Shown: positions 1-5,796, numbered from the stretch's first letter. The stretch: 5,931 bases of DNA from Ruminiclostridium sp. (GCA_017550775.1 JAFZOA010000179.1:1-5931); one strand, 5' to 3'. Notes: generated from the letters alone by a model not told the origin. A program made the numbers and translations.

Positions 1-96
1 CGAGGTCAATGGGAACTCAAAAAGCTGACCCCAAACGAATATTATGATTATGTGACCACCGGAGTATATCCACTGCCAACATTTAAATCAGATTAG
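1..96 (+). CDS. IS3-family transposase (OrfB), C-terminal end only
   Basis: Frame 1 is open from the window edge and ends at TAG (94-96), giving 31 residues. They begin RGQWELKKLTPNEYYDY and end in VYPLPTFKSD. The W-[ED]-L-x-K-[LM]-[ST]-P-x-[EQ]-[YF] pattern is the usual tail of IS3-family DDE transposases, just after the last catalytic helix of the rve integrase domain. The catalytic DDE residues lie off the left edge, so activity cannot be judged. A sequence that reads as an IS3-type terminal inverted repeat starts about 20 bases after the stop, which supports the identification. Seen: the tail peptide and its stop. Known: the family motif. Inferred: that the rest of the element continues to the left. 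Confidence 0.8.
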   Translation, partial: RGQWELKKLTPNEYYDYVTTGVYPLPTFKSD

Positions 97-115
97 CTGT
101 GTTCTGTCTTACCGG

Positions 116-144
116 TGTCCGCAGAATGGGGTACACTTTAGACA
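116..144 (+). mobile_element. Right terminal inverted repeat of the IS3-family element
   Basis: Read outward on the - strand from 144, the sequence starts TGTCTAAAGTGTACCCCATT and continues to about 116. IS3-family ends begin with TG, often followed by a GTGTACCCC- or GTGxCCCC-like block, and lie a few tens of bases after the transposase stop, as here. The left end is outside the window, so the repeat cannot be matched to its partner and the boundary at 144 is inferred from the TG rule. If 144 is right, the target-site duplication would start at 145 (GTA or GTAA). The element end reaches into the 3' end of the neighbouring - strand gene, whose stop codon is at 138-140. Confidence 0.65.
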
Positions 145-1478
145 GTAACGGTCAGAGAGAAAGCATTACCGTTTTTGTAGAAGCCCATTACTTTGGCTGT
201 TCCCGCCTTCAGTGCTTTCAGTTCGCTGAGGGAGGTAGCTCTGACAATAGAGGAGTCTCCTGTCACCACTCTGTCCGGCAGACCGAGATCGCCGTACAGA
301 TTCCTGATGCTGTAGGATTTTCCGGCTGTGAGAGTGGTCTTTTTTTCGAGCTGTTTCCCATTTGACGACAGGAATATATACAGCATCGGCTTGATATAGT
401 CGTTTTTGGCGATCCTGAGTTTAAGGTAATATGTGCCTGTATTTACGTCTATGGACGTGTACAGAAGCTGCTCCAGCATTCCGGAGGAAACGAGCTTTTC
501 CGAGCTGTTATACAGCTCATATTTGCTGGAGCTTCCGGCACTCCATTTTCCGTCAGTGAAAAATTTTATTGTGCCTTTTCTTGCTATGGGAAGTCGGTAT
601 CTGAAAATACGGTCATCGGCGGGATTCTGATATATGTTCTTATCGGTGCAGCTTGCCCATGAGGTCGCAGTCCTGAGGGCAGAGTCGAATTTTGTCGTTG
701 TCATGGCAGATGTGGTCGTTGCAGTCGGTTTTGAAACAGACGAACCGTCTTTTATATTGAGCTTGAACTTCGCCACATTGCCGTTTTTGAAATAGCCTGT
801 GACATTGACCGTGCCGGTATCATGACAAGTGACCCGGCAGTTAACGTCGGTATTTTTCCCCGTGTACTCTACCTCGGCTGTGTCGGGGTCGTCGCTCAGC
901 CACACCACATCTCCGACGTATTTCATATCGCCTAAGCTCTCGGCGTACGATCCCAGCTTGTATGTGCTGCCCTTTTCGACCGAGAAGGTCTTTGACAGGG
1001 TCTTGCCGGATGCGCTGGTATAGGTGTATCCGAAAGCGTCTGCGGTCTCACCGTACGCGACAGTCACGAAAAGATAATGAACGCCGCTCCAGCTGTAGCT
1101 CTTGCCGCCGGCAAGGCTTATGGTCGTTCCGTTCTCTATAAGCTCTCCGGCGGAGTTGTAGAGGCGGTACCGGCTCTTGGTGGTAAGGTCATAGCTATGG
1201 GAGAAAAATCTGACCGTTCCTTTTCCCTTTGTGGTAAGGTCGATCTTGATAATTTGTCCCAGTCCGTTATCCTTATACATTAAATTTTCCAGTTTTATTG
1301 TGGAATTTGGAGAAAGGGACGAAGCTTTCTGTATTACCTCCTCCGGCGTGAAATCCTTTTTCCAGTAGCCGGCGCTCGACTGCGCCGTCAGGGACACGGA
1401 CTGCGGCAGGACCGGACTTGCGGCGACCATCACGGCAACCATTATAGCAGCTGCAATTTTTTTCAACAGTTTTTTCAT
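138..1478 (-). CDS. Secreted protein with two copies of a beta-sandwich/Ig-like module
   Basis: This 446-residue protein has no function I can name. The start at 1478 is chosen because GGGAGG (1491-1486) sits 7 bases before that ATG; an in-frame ATG six codons upstream has no ribosome site. Residues 1 to about 32 form a signal peptide: MKKLLKKIAAA, a hydrophobic stretch, then small residues. The mature part is an internal duplication. Residues 89-118 (VRFFSHSYDL..YRLYNSAGELI) match 304-333 (IKFFTDGKWSA..YELYNSSEKLV). Residues 162-243 match 380-446, both with a G-T-x-x-V-x-G-[YF]-x-K-N-G-N core that resembles the end of a bacterial Ig-like (BIG2-type) fold. A Thr-rich linker (251-263) joins the copies. 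No sortase motif, dockerin or membrane anchor is visible, so release or non-covalent surface attachment is likely. The C-terminus is odd: the last codons and TAA come from the IS end, so the protein may be slightly or substantially truncated. It is divergent from the 1721 gene. Confidence 0.85.
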   Translation of the reverse strand: MKKLLKKIAAAIMVAVMVAASPVLPQSVSLTAQSSAGYWKKDFTPEEVIQKASSLSPNSTIKLENLMYKDNGLGQIIKIDLTTKGKGTVRFFSHSYDLTTKSRYRLYNSAGELIENGTTISLAGGKSYSWSGVHYLFVTVAYGETADAFGYTYTSASGKTLSKTFSVEKGSTYKLGSYAESLGDMKYVGDVVWLSDDPDTAEVEYTGKNTDVNCRVTCHDTGTVNVTGYFKNGNVAKFKLNIKDGSSVSKPTATTTSAMTTTKFDSALRTATSWASCTDKNIYQNPADDRIFRYRLPIARKGTIKFFTDGKWSAGSSSKYELYNSSEKLVSSGMLEQLLYTSIDVNTGTYYLKLRIAKNDYIKPMLYIFLSSNGKQLEKKTTLTAGKSYSIRNLYGDLGLPDRVVTGDSSIVRATSLSELKALKAGTAKVMGFYKNGNAFSLTVTV

Positions 1479-1485
1479 AAAAAAA

Positions 1486-1491
1486 CCTCCC
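1486..1491 (-). promoter_or_regulatory. Ribosome binding site deciding the start at 1478
   Basis: The - strand reads GGGAGG, seven A/T bases, then ATG at 1478. This fixes the start on the second methionine, directly before the KKLLKK signal-peptide head, and not on the ATG at 1496, which would add six residues (MMGGFF) encoded by the ribosome site itself. Confidence 0.85.
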
Positions 1492-1504
1492 ATCATAATT
1501 ATAC

Positions 1505-1518
1505 TTGATCCCGATCAA
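1505..1518. repeat. Perfect inverted repeat TTGATC-CC-GATCAA in the leader of the secreted-protein gene
   Basis: Six-base arms are separated by two bases, and a separate TGATCA palindrome lies ten bases further on (1528-1533). The site is 27-40 bases upstream of the secreted-protein ATG and downstream of its predicted promoter, a position where a bound repressor could act as a roadblock. It has no U-tract and is too short for a terminator. An operator role is only a possibility. Confidence 0.35.
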
Positions 1519-1624
1519 AATGTTTAATGATCAGTCGGACGATGTTCCGTTATCCTGATTCGACGCCTCCTTGTCTTACATATTTCGACCCGACCTCTTA
1601 TCAACATTCTGAAAACGTAGTTTT

Positions 1625-1656
1625 ATTATATCATACCGCAGGAGCGCAGCGTCCAA
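1625..1656 (-). promoter_or_regulatory. Predicted sigma-A promoter for the secreted-protein gene
   Basis: On the - strand TGATATAAT (1633-1625) is a consensus extended -10 box. The best -35 match is TTGGAC (1656-1651), but the spacing is 20 bases, longer than the usual 16-18, so the extended -10 would have to carry the promoter. Transcription would begin near 1618, leaving a leader of about 140 bases. Its -35 region lies only nine bases from the -35 of the divergent promoter, so the two probably compete or are co-regulated. Confidence 0.5.
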
Positions 1657-1665
1657 CTTTTTTCC

Positions 1666-1694
1666 TTGAAATTTCCGACTGAATATGTTATCAT
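1666..1694 (+). promoter_or_regulatory. Sigma-A promoter of the 1721 gene
   Basis: TTGAAA (1666-1671), a 17-base spacer, then TATCAT (1689-1694) preceded by TGT, an extended -10. Transcription should start near 1701, about 20 bases before the ATG at 1721. The box overlaps the upstream in-frame ATG at 1685, which rules that ATG out as the start. The -35 lies inside a perfect 8-base palindrome, GAAATTTC (1668-1675), a possible operator half. Confidence 0.75.
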
Positions 1695-1720
1695 ATAGCG
1701 TAGAAAAGAGGGGAATAGAA

Positions 1721-2803
1721 ATGTCAGCCGAGATACAACTCAGCAATAACACAGAGTACGATAAAATAAGATACGGTCACATGAGCCCTGTCGACGCGGC
1801 AGCATACCTGCGCGGCAGTGATATCACCGTCAGAAGCTTTTCGGAGACCCTGAAAGCGATGTACCCGAAAAAGGATATTACGACGCGGCTCACAGAGCTG
1901 TTTGCGGCGGCGAGACCCGAAATGTCCCCGGACGCCCCCGCAAGGAAGATACGCAACTGGCTTTCCGACAGGAACCAGCCGCAGAACAGGGAAGATATTT
2001 TCATGACAGCGTTTGCGCTGGGACTGACAGAGAACGATCTCGACAGACTTCTTGGACTTTGCACCGACTACGGCATACAGTACAGGGACGGCAGGGAGCT
2101 GACGTTGGCGTGGTGCCTGAGAAAAGGCTTTGATTATTTCTTTGCGGACAGTCTGTACCGTTCGCTGCCAACATACGATAACAGGAACGCCGGAAACGAG
2201 CTTCCGGCAGCGGTGACGCGTGAGATATATGACGCTTTCGGATACGCGGAGAACGAGGACGAGTTCAGACAGCAGTACAATAAGCATCTCGGCAGCTTCG
2301 GTCAGCTTCATGTGAGAAGCTACCGCTATTTTGAAGAATACTATAGCAATCTTGTAAAGCCGGATTCGGCAATTAATATCGACGAAAGAAAATATTCCGT
2401 CGATACCCTTATAGACAAATATCTGAAGCTCGGTATGATCTACGGCAGAGACCGTGCGAAATATTCCGTTCTTCAGAAGATCGTCAAGAAGAACTGGCCG
2501 AACGCCACCGCGATAAAAAACATAAAAAACAGGCATAAAGACGTTCCGAGAAAGCTTCTGCTCCTGTTGTACATAGTGACCGAAAACAACATATCCGATT
2601 CTGCGGCTCCGGCGGAGGACGGCATTGCGGATCACTGGGATACCGTGAACGCGATACTTACCGACTGCGGAATGGCTCCTCTCGACCCGAGAAACGCCTT
2701 TGACTGGATCATTCTCTACATACTTTCGGCAAATCCCGAGGAAGTCATGAGCGACAAGCTCGAAACGGTGATAAATGAGCTTTACGGAAATATTGAGGCA
2801 TAA
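1721..2803 (+). CDS. Cytoplasmic protein of an uncharacterised Clostridia family, possibly DNA-binding or regulatory
   Basis: A 360-residue protein. The start at 1721 is preceded by GAGGGG (1708-1713) with a 7-base spacer and lies just downstream of a good promoter. It has no signal peptide or membrane segment. The best-defined region is residues 78-126: RNWLSDRNQPQNRE, then FMTAFALGL, LLGLCTDYGIQYR and GRE. From memory this motif recurs in unannotated proteins of Ruminococcaceae and Lachnospiraceae. The N-terminal 130 residues are helical, and the RNWL..NQP..RE segment resembles the recognition part of helix-turn-helix or phage-regulator-like folds, but I cannot confirm DNA binding. The C-terminal half (about 135-360) is helical and charged, with basic stretches (KYSVLQKIVKKNW, RKLLLLLYIV) and no recognised catalytic motif. 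It is divergent from the secreted-protein gene with nearly touching promoters, so it could control that gene or itself; this is inferred from layout only. It converges on the kinase operon and shares its terminator. Confidence 0.85.
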   Translation: MSAEIQLSNNTEYDKIRYGHMSPVDAAAYLRGSDITVRSFSETLKAMYPKKDITTRLTELFAAARPEMSPDAPARKIRNWLSDRNQPQNREDIFMTAFALGLTENDLDRLLGLCTDYGIQYRDGRELTLAWCLRKGFDYFFADSLYRSLPTYDNRNAGNELPAAVTREIYDAFGYAENEDEFRQQYNKHLGSFGQLHVRSYRYFEEYYSNLVKPDSAINIDERKYSVDTLIDKYLKLGMIYGRDRAKYSVLQKIVKKNWPNATAIKNIKNRHKDVPRKLLLLLYIVTENNISDSAAPAEDGIADHWDTVNAILTDCGMAPLDPRNAFDWIILYILSANPEEVMSDKLETVINELYGNIEA

Positions 2804-2804
2804 C

Positions 2805-2844
2805 AAAAACAGGCTTTGCGGCAAGTACCGTAAGGCCTGTTTTT
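2805..2844. terminator. Bidirectional Rho-independent terminator between convergent genes
   Basis: AAAAACAGGC (2805-2814) pairs perfectly with GCCTGTTTTT (2835-2844), and inner GCGG/CCGT bases extend the stem. It lies two bases after the stop of the 1721 gene. On the - strand the same hairpin ends in GCCTGTTTTTG, so it also serves the kinase operon; the kinase stop codon (2845-2843) overlaps the foot of the stem. Confidence 0.9.
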
Positions 2845-4894
2845 ATCTGTACTCTATATAGACCGGCTCTTCACCGAACGCGTCATCCGCGATCACGCAG
2901 CCTGCCGGGATCGACACGCTTTTCAGCATAAGACAGCCCTCGAATGCCGCGGAGCGTATCTCCTTAACGCTGTCGGGTATCGTAAGCTTTTTCAGAGATG
3001 TACAGTATGCAAACGCTCTTTCCTCTATGACCCCGACTCCCTCGGGGATGATAACACCGTCAAGAGAGCCGCAGCCCTCGAAGACCCCTTTCTTTATGAC
3101 GGTCAGTTTTTTCGGCAGAGTTACATGACACAGGGATTGACAGAACCGGAAAGCCCCTTTCCCGATATCGGTAACGCTGTCCGGGATCTCGAGGGAGGCG
3201 TTTTCGGAAGCAAAATAACAGCCGTCAAACGCATATTCACCTATTGCAGTCACACCGTTCGGAATTGTTAAAGCATCCAGTGATGCCTGCCGGAAGGTCA
3301 TAGGGCTTATTTCGTTAAGACTCGCTGGAAGCTCAAGCCTGCCCTTTATCACCGCGCAGTTGAAGGCGTAATCGCCTATCTCCCGTATACTGTCGGGGAG
3401 ATGAAGCTCTTCCAGCGAATCGCACATATTGAAGCACATTATGCCTATGCGCTCCGTGCCTTCGGGGAGTACAACTGTCTTTAAGCTGCGACATTCCGTG
3501 AACGTAAAATTCCCCAGTTCTTTAAGCCCCTTGGAAAATGCCACCTTGCTGATATTCCAGTGTATATCATCGGATGGGAACGGATAGACGCCTATGCCGC
3601 CGAAATCGGCAAATTCGCCGGTCTCAATGCTCTCCCGCTGCAATTCCTCAAAGCGTTCAAGGTCAAATGACGTAGCGTCAAATTCCGTGACCGTGTATCC
3701 GTCCAGCTCGGGCGGAACGTATATCTCCGTATCGTTGCCTGTGTATCGGTCTATCACCGCGCCGTCCGCAGTAACATAATAATGAAAGCTCTCCGGAACC
3801 GTATATATCACGGTTTCCGTCGTCGCGGCGAGAATACCATACACCAGCGCTCCGCCCGCAAGAGTTACCGCAAGCACCGCCGCCGCGATCACTGCAGCAG
3901 TCTTTATTTTTCTGCGCCCGGAGCTTCCTGCGTCGGGCAGCTCCTTTTTATACAATGCCTCGTACATTTCCGCCGCGGTTTTAAATCTGCCGCCGGAACG
4001 CACGCTGAGCGCTTTCATCAGAGCCTTCTCCTGCGCCGCGGAGATATTCACTCCCGACGCTGAAGGCGCGGGGAGCTTGTCTCCCGCAAGCCGCTCCAAC
4101 ACCGATGTCGGCGGTATTCCCGTCAGGCAGCAATATAATGTCGCCGCCAGCGAGTAGATATCCGTCCACGGTCCCTGACCCTTTGAACGGTACTGCTCTA
4201 TCGGAGTGAAATCCTTTGTGACAAATGATGTAGCCGTCTTGTCCCACTCGGAGCTGTCCCGTGCGCTGCCGAAGTCCAGCAGATTCGTAGTTCCGTCCGT
4301 TATCATTATATTATCGGGGGATATATCTCCGTGTATAAATCCCTTTGTGTGAAGCTCCGACAGCGCCGCGTACAGCGGCTCTGTAATCTTGAAAAGCTCG
4401 TCTGCGGGTATCCGCCCTCCGTGCTTCTCGGAAAGCGCTTTCAGCGTTACGCCGTTCACATATTCCATTACAAAATACGCTGTATTGTTTTCCTCAAAGT
4501 AATCTCGCACACCGACGATCACCCGACCTCCCAGTTGGGCAGCGGTGCGGGCTTCCCTCAGAAATCTTTTCTTTTCATGGTCAAGCCGCTTGCTGTCAGA
4601 CACGGTCTCCGTGAATACATCCGTTGATGACAATGAGCGTTTTGCGATGCTGCGTGGGTAGAATTCCTTTATCGCGACCCGCAGAGCAAGCCGCTCGTCA
4701 TAGCCGAGATATATGATACCGAAGCCGCCTTCGCCGATCACCCTGCCGACAGTGTATCTGCCGGCAAGGACATTTCCCGCAGGGAGATGATGCGCGGCGG
4801 CAACATAGCCTGCACAGTCCGGGCAGCAGGAATCTGCCGATATTTCGGAAAAGCAATATTTACATGGTCTCCCCGGCAATCTATCTTTATTCAT
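2843..4894 (-). CDS. Receptor-like Ser/Thr protein kinase: zinc ribbon, kinase, transmembrane segment, LRR ectodomain
   Basis: A 683-residue protein. Residues 11-27 hold a zinc-ribbon pattern (C11-x2-C14, C24-x2-C27). The kinase domain (about 47-315) has a glycine loop GEGGFG (54-59), ATP lysine K76 in VAIKEF, likely helix-C glutamate E114 in FLREAR, catalytic loop HGDISPDN (188-195; D190, N195), DFG (207-209), and TPIEQY..DIYSL in the activation and substrate region. All catalytic residues are present, so it should be active. The usual HRD arginine is glycine, making it a non-RD kinase that may not depend on activation-loop phosphorylation. One hydrophobic segment (about 331-355) follows a basic RRKIK, putting the kinase inside and the C-terminus outside. 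Residues about 384-672 are LRR_5/BspA-like repeats with the LxIPxxVxxIGxxAFxxC pattern, likely a ligand- or surface-sensing region. The ATG lies inside the upstream HEPN gene (8-base overlap) and has no strong ribosome site, which points to translational coupling. Substrate and ligand are unknown. GC content is clearly higher than in the two upstream genes. Confidence 0.92.
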   Translation of the reverse strand: MNKDRLPGRPCKYCFSEISADSCCPDCAGYVAAAHHLPAGNVLAGRYTVGRVIGEGGFGIIYLGYDERLALRVAIKEFYPRSIAKRSLSSTDVFTETVSDSKRLDHEKKRFLREARTAAQLGGRVIVGVRDYFEENNTAYFVMEYVNGVTLKALSEKHGGRIPADELFKITEPLYAALSELHTKGFIHGDISPDNIMITDGTTNLLDFGSARDSSEWDKTATSFVTKDFTPIEQYRSKGQGPWTDIYSLAATLYCCLTGIPPTSVLERLAGDKLPAPSASGVNISAAQEKALMKALSVRSGGRFKTAAEMYEALYKKELPDAGSSGRRKIKTAAVIAAAVLAVTLAGGALVYGILAATTETVIYTVPESFHYYVTADGAVIDRYTGNDTEIYVPPELDGYTVTEFDATSFDLERFEELQRESIETGEFADFGGIGVYPFPSDDIHWNISKVAFSKGLKELGNFTFTECRSLKTVVLPEGTERIGIMCFNMCDSLEELHLPDSIREIGDYAFNCAVIKGRLELPASLNEISPMTFRQASLDALTIPNGVTAIGEYAFDGCYFASENASLEIPDSVTDIGKGAFRFCQSLCHVTLPKKLTVIKKGVFEGCGSLDGVIIPEGVGVIEERAFAYCTSLKKLTIPDSVKEIRSAAFEGCLMLKSVSIPAGCVIADDAFGEEPVYIEYR

Positions 4895-5231
4895 TATCTT
4901 CGTTAAGAATGGAATTTATTTTCTCTTTGAGATCCGGCAAATCCATTGTAGCCGTGTTATAAATATCCTCCATGCGCAATGTCTGATACTTATGAGCGGC
5001 AATATCTCTCAAGCCGGCAATTGCTTTCCACGGTACCTCCTTATTTGAAAGCCGGAATTCCTCGGTCAAATTTTTAACAAGCTCTCCTATATAGATGACA
5101 GTCATACCAACTGCTCTTTTTAATTTCTCATCGGCAAGAAAAGTCTCTAAATCTGCAGTACCAAGCATTTCAAACGCAACATCAATCTCGGACAGGATTT
5201 TAGTGAGAATAACACGGTCTTTACGCTGCAT
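4887..5231 (-). CDS. hepT: HEPN-domain RNase toxin, HepT type (DUF86)
   Basis: A 114-residue all-helical protein of typical HepT length. The RNase signature RX4HXY is complete: R75-DIAA-H80-K-Y82. Other family traits are an early helix with acidic residues (EIDVAFEMLG), a GELVKNL helix, and W68-KAIAGLRDIAAHKY, which matches the W-x-x-[IM]-x-G-x-R-[DN]-x-x-x-H layout of the family. Known HepT proteins are HEPN ribonucleases that act as dimers and are neutralised when the partner MntA AMPylates the tyrosine of this motif (Y82 here). The ATG lies within the last codons of the nucleotidyltransferase gene (11-base overlap, 5221-5231), with AAGGAGA (5247-5241) about ten bases before it. The stop overlaps the kinase start. 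Apart from the unusual downstream kinase, this is the expected antitoxin-first toxin-antitoxin pair. Toxicity has to be inferred from family. Confidence 0.9.
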   Translation of the reverse strand: MQRKDRVILTKILSEIDVAFEMLGTADLETFLADEKLKRAVGMTVIYIGELVKNLTEEFRLSNKEVPWKAIAGLRDIAAHKYQTLRMEDIYNTATMDLPDLKEKINSILNEDNE

Positions 5232-5502
5232 AAACTTCGATCTCCTTGTCTATCTCAATCATGTCTGTATTCTGTATCGGACCGTGAATAACATCAACAT
5301 CGGTTTTGAGTATTTCTTCGAGACGTTCTTTAATTAAGGAAAGCGTTATCAATGTAATCGGCTTACTGAACTCCATTATCAGATCAACATCACTTTTATC
5401 GGTTGAAGTCCCGTTTGCTCTGGAGCCAAAAAGAACGGCGCGGCTGATCGGATAATCATCTGCGACAGCTTTAACTGCATTTCTGATATCCTCTATAGTC
5501 AT
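5221..5502 (-). CDS. mntA: Minimal nucleotidyltransferase antitoxin, MntA type
   Basis: A 93-residue single-domain Pol-beta-superfamily nucleotidyltransferase. The diagnostic GSX10DXD motif is exact: G26-S27-RANGTSTDKS-D38-V-D40. D70 in TDVDVIHG is the likely third metal ligand. In studied HepT/MntA pairs this enzyme transfers AMP from ATP to the HepT tyrosine, switching off the RNase. The start at 5502 is set by GGAGG (5514-5510) with a 7-base spacer. A longer reading from 5580 would run through the promoter -10 box and is rejected. It is the first gene of the operon, transcribed from the promoter at 5537-5565 with a leader of about 28 bases, and overlaps hepT by 11 bases. It is visibly AT-rich compared with the kinase gene, suggesting a separate origin. 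Confidence 0.9.
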   Translation of the reverse strand: MTIEDIRNAVKAVADDYPISRAVLFGSRANGTSTDKSDVDLIMEFSKPITLITLSLIKERLEEILKTDVDVIHGPIQNTDMIEIDKEIEVYAA

Positions 5503-5509
5503 AGACACT

Positions 5510-5514
5510 CCTCC
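5510..5514 (-). promoter_or_regulatory. Ribosome binding site of mntA
   Basis: GGAGG within AGAGGAGGAG, seven bases before the ATG at 5502. It selects this start over the in-frame ATG at 5580 and is the strongest ribosome site in the operon, which fits a need for antitoxin excess. Confidence 0.85.
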
Positions 5515-5536
5515 TCTGTTAGTATTTTCTTTAAAT

Positions 5537-5565
5537 ATTATACCACAAAAAGCCGCAACAAACAA
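5537..5565 (-). promoter_or_regulatory. Sigma-A promoter of the mntA-hepT-kinase operon
   Basis: On the - strand: TTGTTT (5565-5560), a 17-base spacer, and TATAAT (5542-5537) preceded by TGG, an extended -10. Predicted transcription start is near 5530. No clear operator palindrome overlaps the boxes, but a terminator hairpin stands directly upstream. Confidence 0.85.
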
Positions 5566-5568
5566 TAG

Positions 5569-5598
5569 AAAAATGCTCAATTCTCCCCGAATTGAGCA
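5569..5598 (-). terminator. Rho-independent terminator insulating the operon from upstream transcription
   Basis: A perfect 10-base stem, TGCTCAATTC (5574-5583) with GAATTGAGCA (5589-5598), closes a 5-base loop. On the - strand it is followed by TTTTTCTATTG, a good U-tract. It ends only a few bases before the operon -35 box, so it would block read-through from genes to the right. Confidence 0.75.
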
Positions 5599-5730
5599 TA
5601 AAATATTTTAAGCTATTTCAGAATAAAACAAGTCTGATAGCGCTTGAACTAACAACGCAGAAACTTACCAGCTCACTTTAGCTAACAAAATTTTCATCAA
5701 AATTTACTTCCCGACCTGTGGACATATACT
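5599..5730. other. AT-rich non-coding stretch
   Basis: Together with the tRNA-like remnant and the terminator to its right, this makes up more than 300 bases without a protein gene. All frames are broken by stops on both strands, and no ribosome site followed by a usable start was found. A few tRNA-like fragments (for example TTAGCT and GTTCAAGC on the - strand) do not assemble into a cloverleaf. Confidence 0.5.
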
Positions 5731-5796
5731 TCAATTATTATAACAATTTGAACATTGGTAACTTGATTAACAGTCAACCGATCGAACTAAATAGGA
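5731..5796 (-). pseudogene. Degenerate tRNA-Asn-like sequence
   Basis: Read on the - strand from 5796: TCCTATTTAGTTC, then GATCGGTT, then GACTGTTAATC with GTT at the anticodon position (5771-5769), then CAATGTTCAAATTG, a T-arm-like hairpin, and AATA opposite the TATT of the acceptor. These pieces follow the order of bacterial tRNA-Asn (TCC acceptor, TAGTTC D-arm, CTGTTAA anticodon loop, GTTCAA T-loop). About 8-10 bases are missing around the 3' side of the D-stem, the anticodon-stem top pair is broken, the acceptor 3' strand does not match past four bases, and there is no CCA. It reads as a decayed tRNA copy. Chance resemblance in AT-rich DNA is not excluded. Confidence 0.4.

Larger units (their letters stand above)
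1479..1618 (-). other. Long untranslated leader of the secreted-protein gene
   Basis: If the predicted promoter is right, about 140 bases precede the ATG. The leader contains a perfect AAGGAGG (1572-1566) with no start codon at a usable distance after it, a GTCGG/CCGAC pairing (1594-1590 with 1538-1534) that could close a structured domain, and the TTGATC inverted repeat near the gene. I do not recognise a riboswitch class in it. Confidence 0.35.

Noticed and set aside
1491..1526. TATAAT (1503-1498 on the - strand) as a promoter immediately before the secreted-protein gene
   Set aside because: The matching -35 (TAAACA) is poor and transcription would begin at or after the ribosome site.
1685..1720. 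Upstream ATG (1685) extending the 360-residue protein by 12 residues
   Set aside because: It lies at the promoter -10 region, so the transcript would start after it, and the ATG at 1721 has the ribosome site.
1724..2824. A 366-codon open frame antisense to the 1721 gene
   Set aside because: It has no ribosome site, its composition reads as a mirror of the codon bias of the + strand gene, and it would read through the terminator. The + strand gene has promoter, ribosome site and terminator.
4921..4965. Possible internal promoter for the kinase inside hepT (TTGCCG ... TAAATT)
   Set aside because: Both boxes are weak and the spacer is 16 bases. The overlap and the lack of a ribosome site favour coupling, so it is not listed as a feature.
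5503..5580. 26-residue N-terminal extension of MntA resembling a signal peptide (MSIFLLFVAAF..)
   Set aside because: The extension contains the promoter -10 and the ribosome site for the ATG at 5502. MntA proteins are cytoplasmic and start directly before the nucleotidyltransferase fold.
5600..5700. Second tRNA-like sequence on the - strand (TTAGCTAAAGTGAGC, GTTCAAGC)
   Set aside because: The acceptor strands do not pair and no anticodon arm can be placed; it is likely chance.
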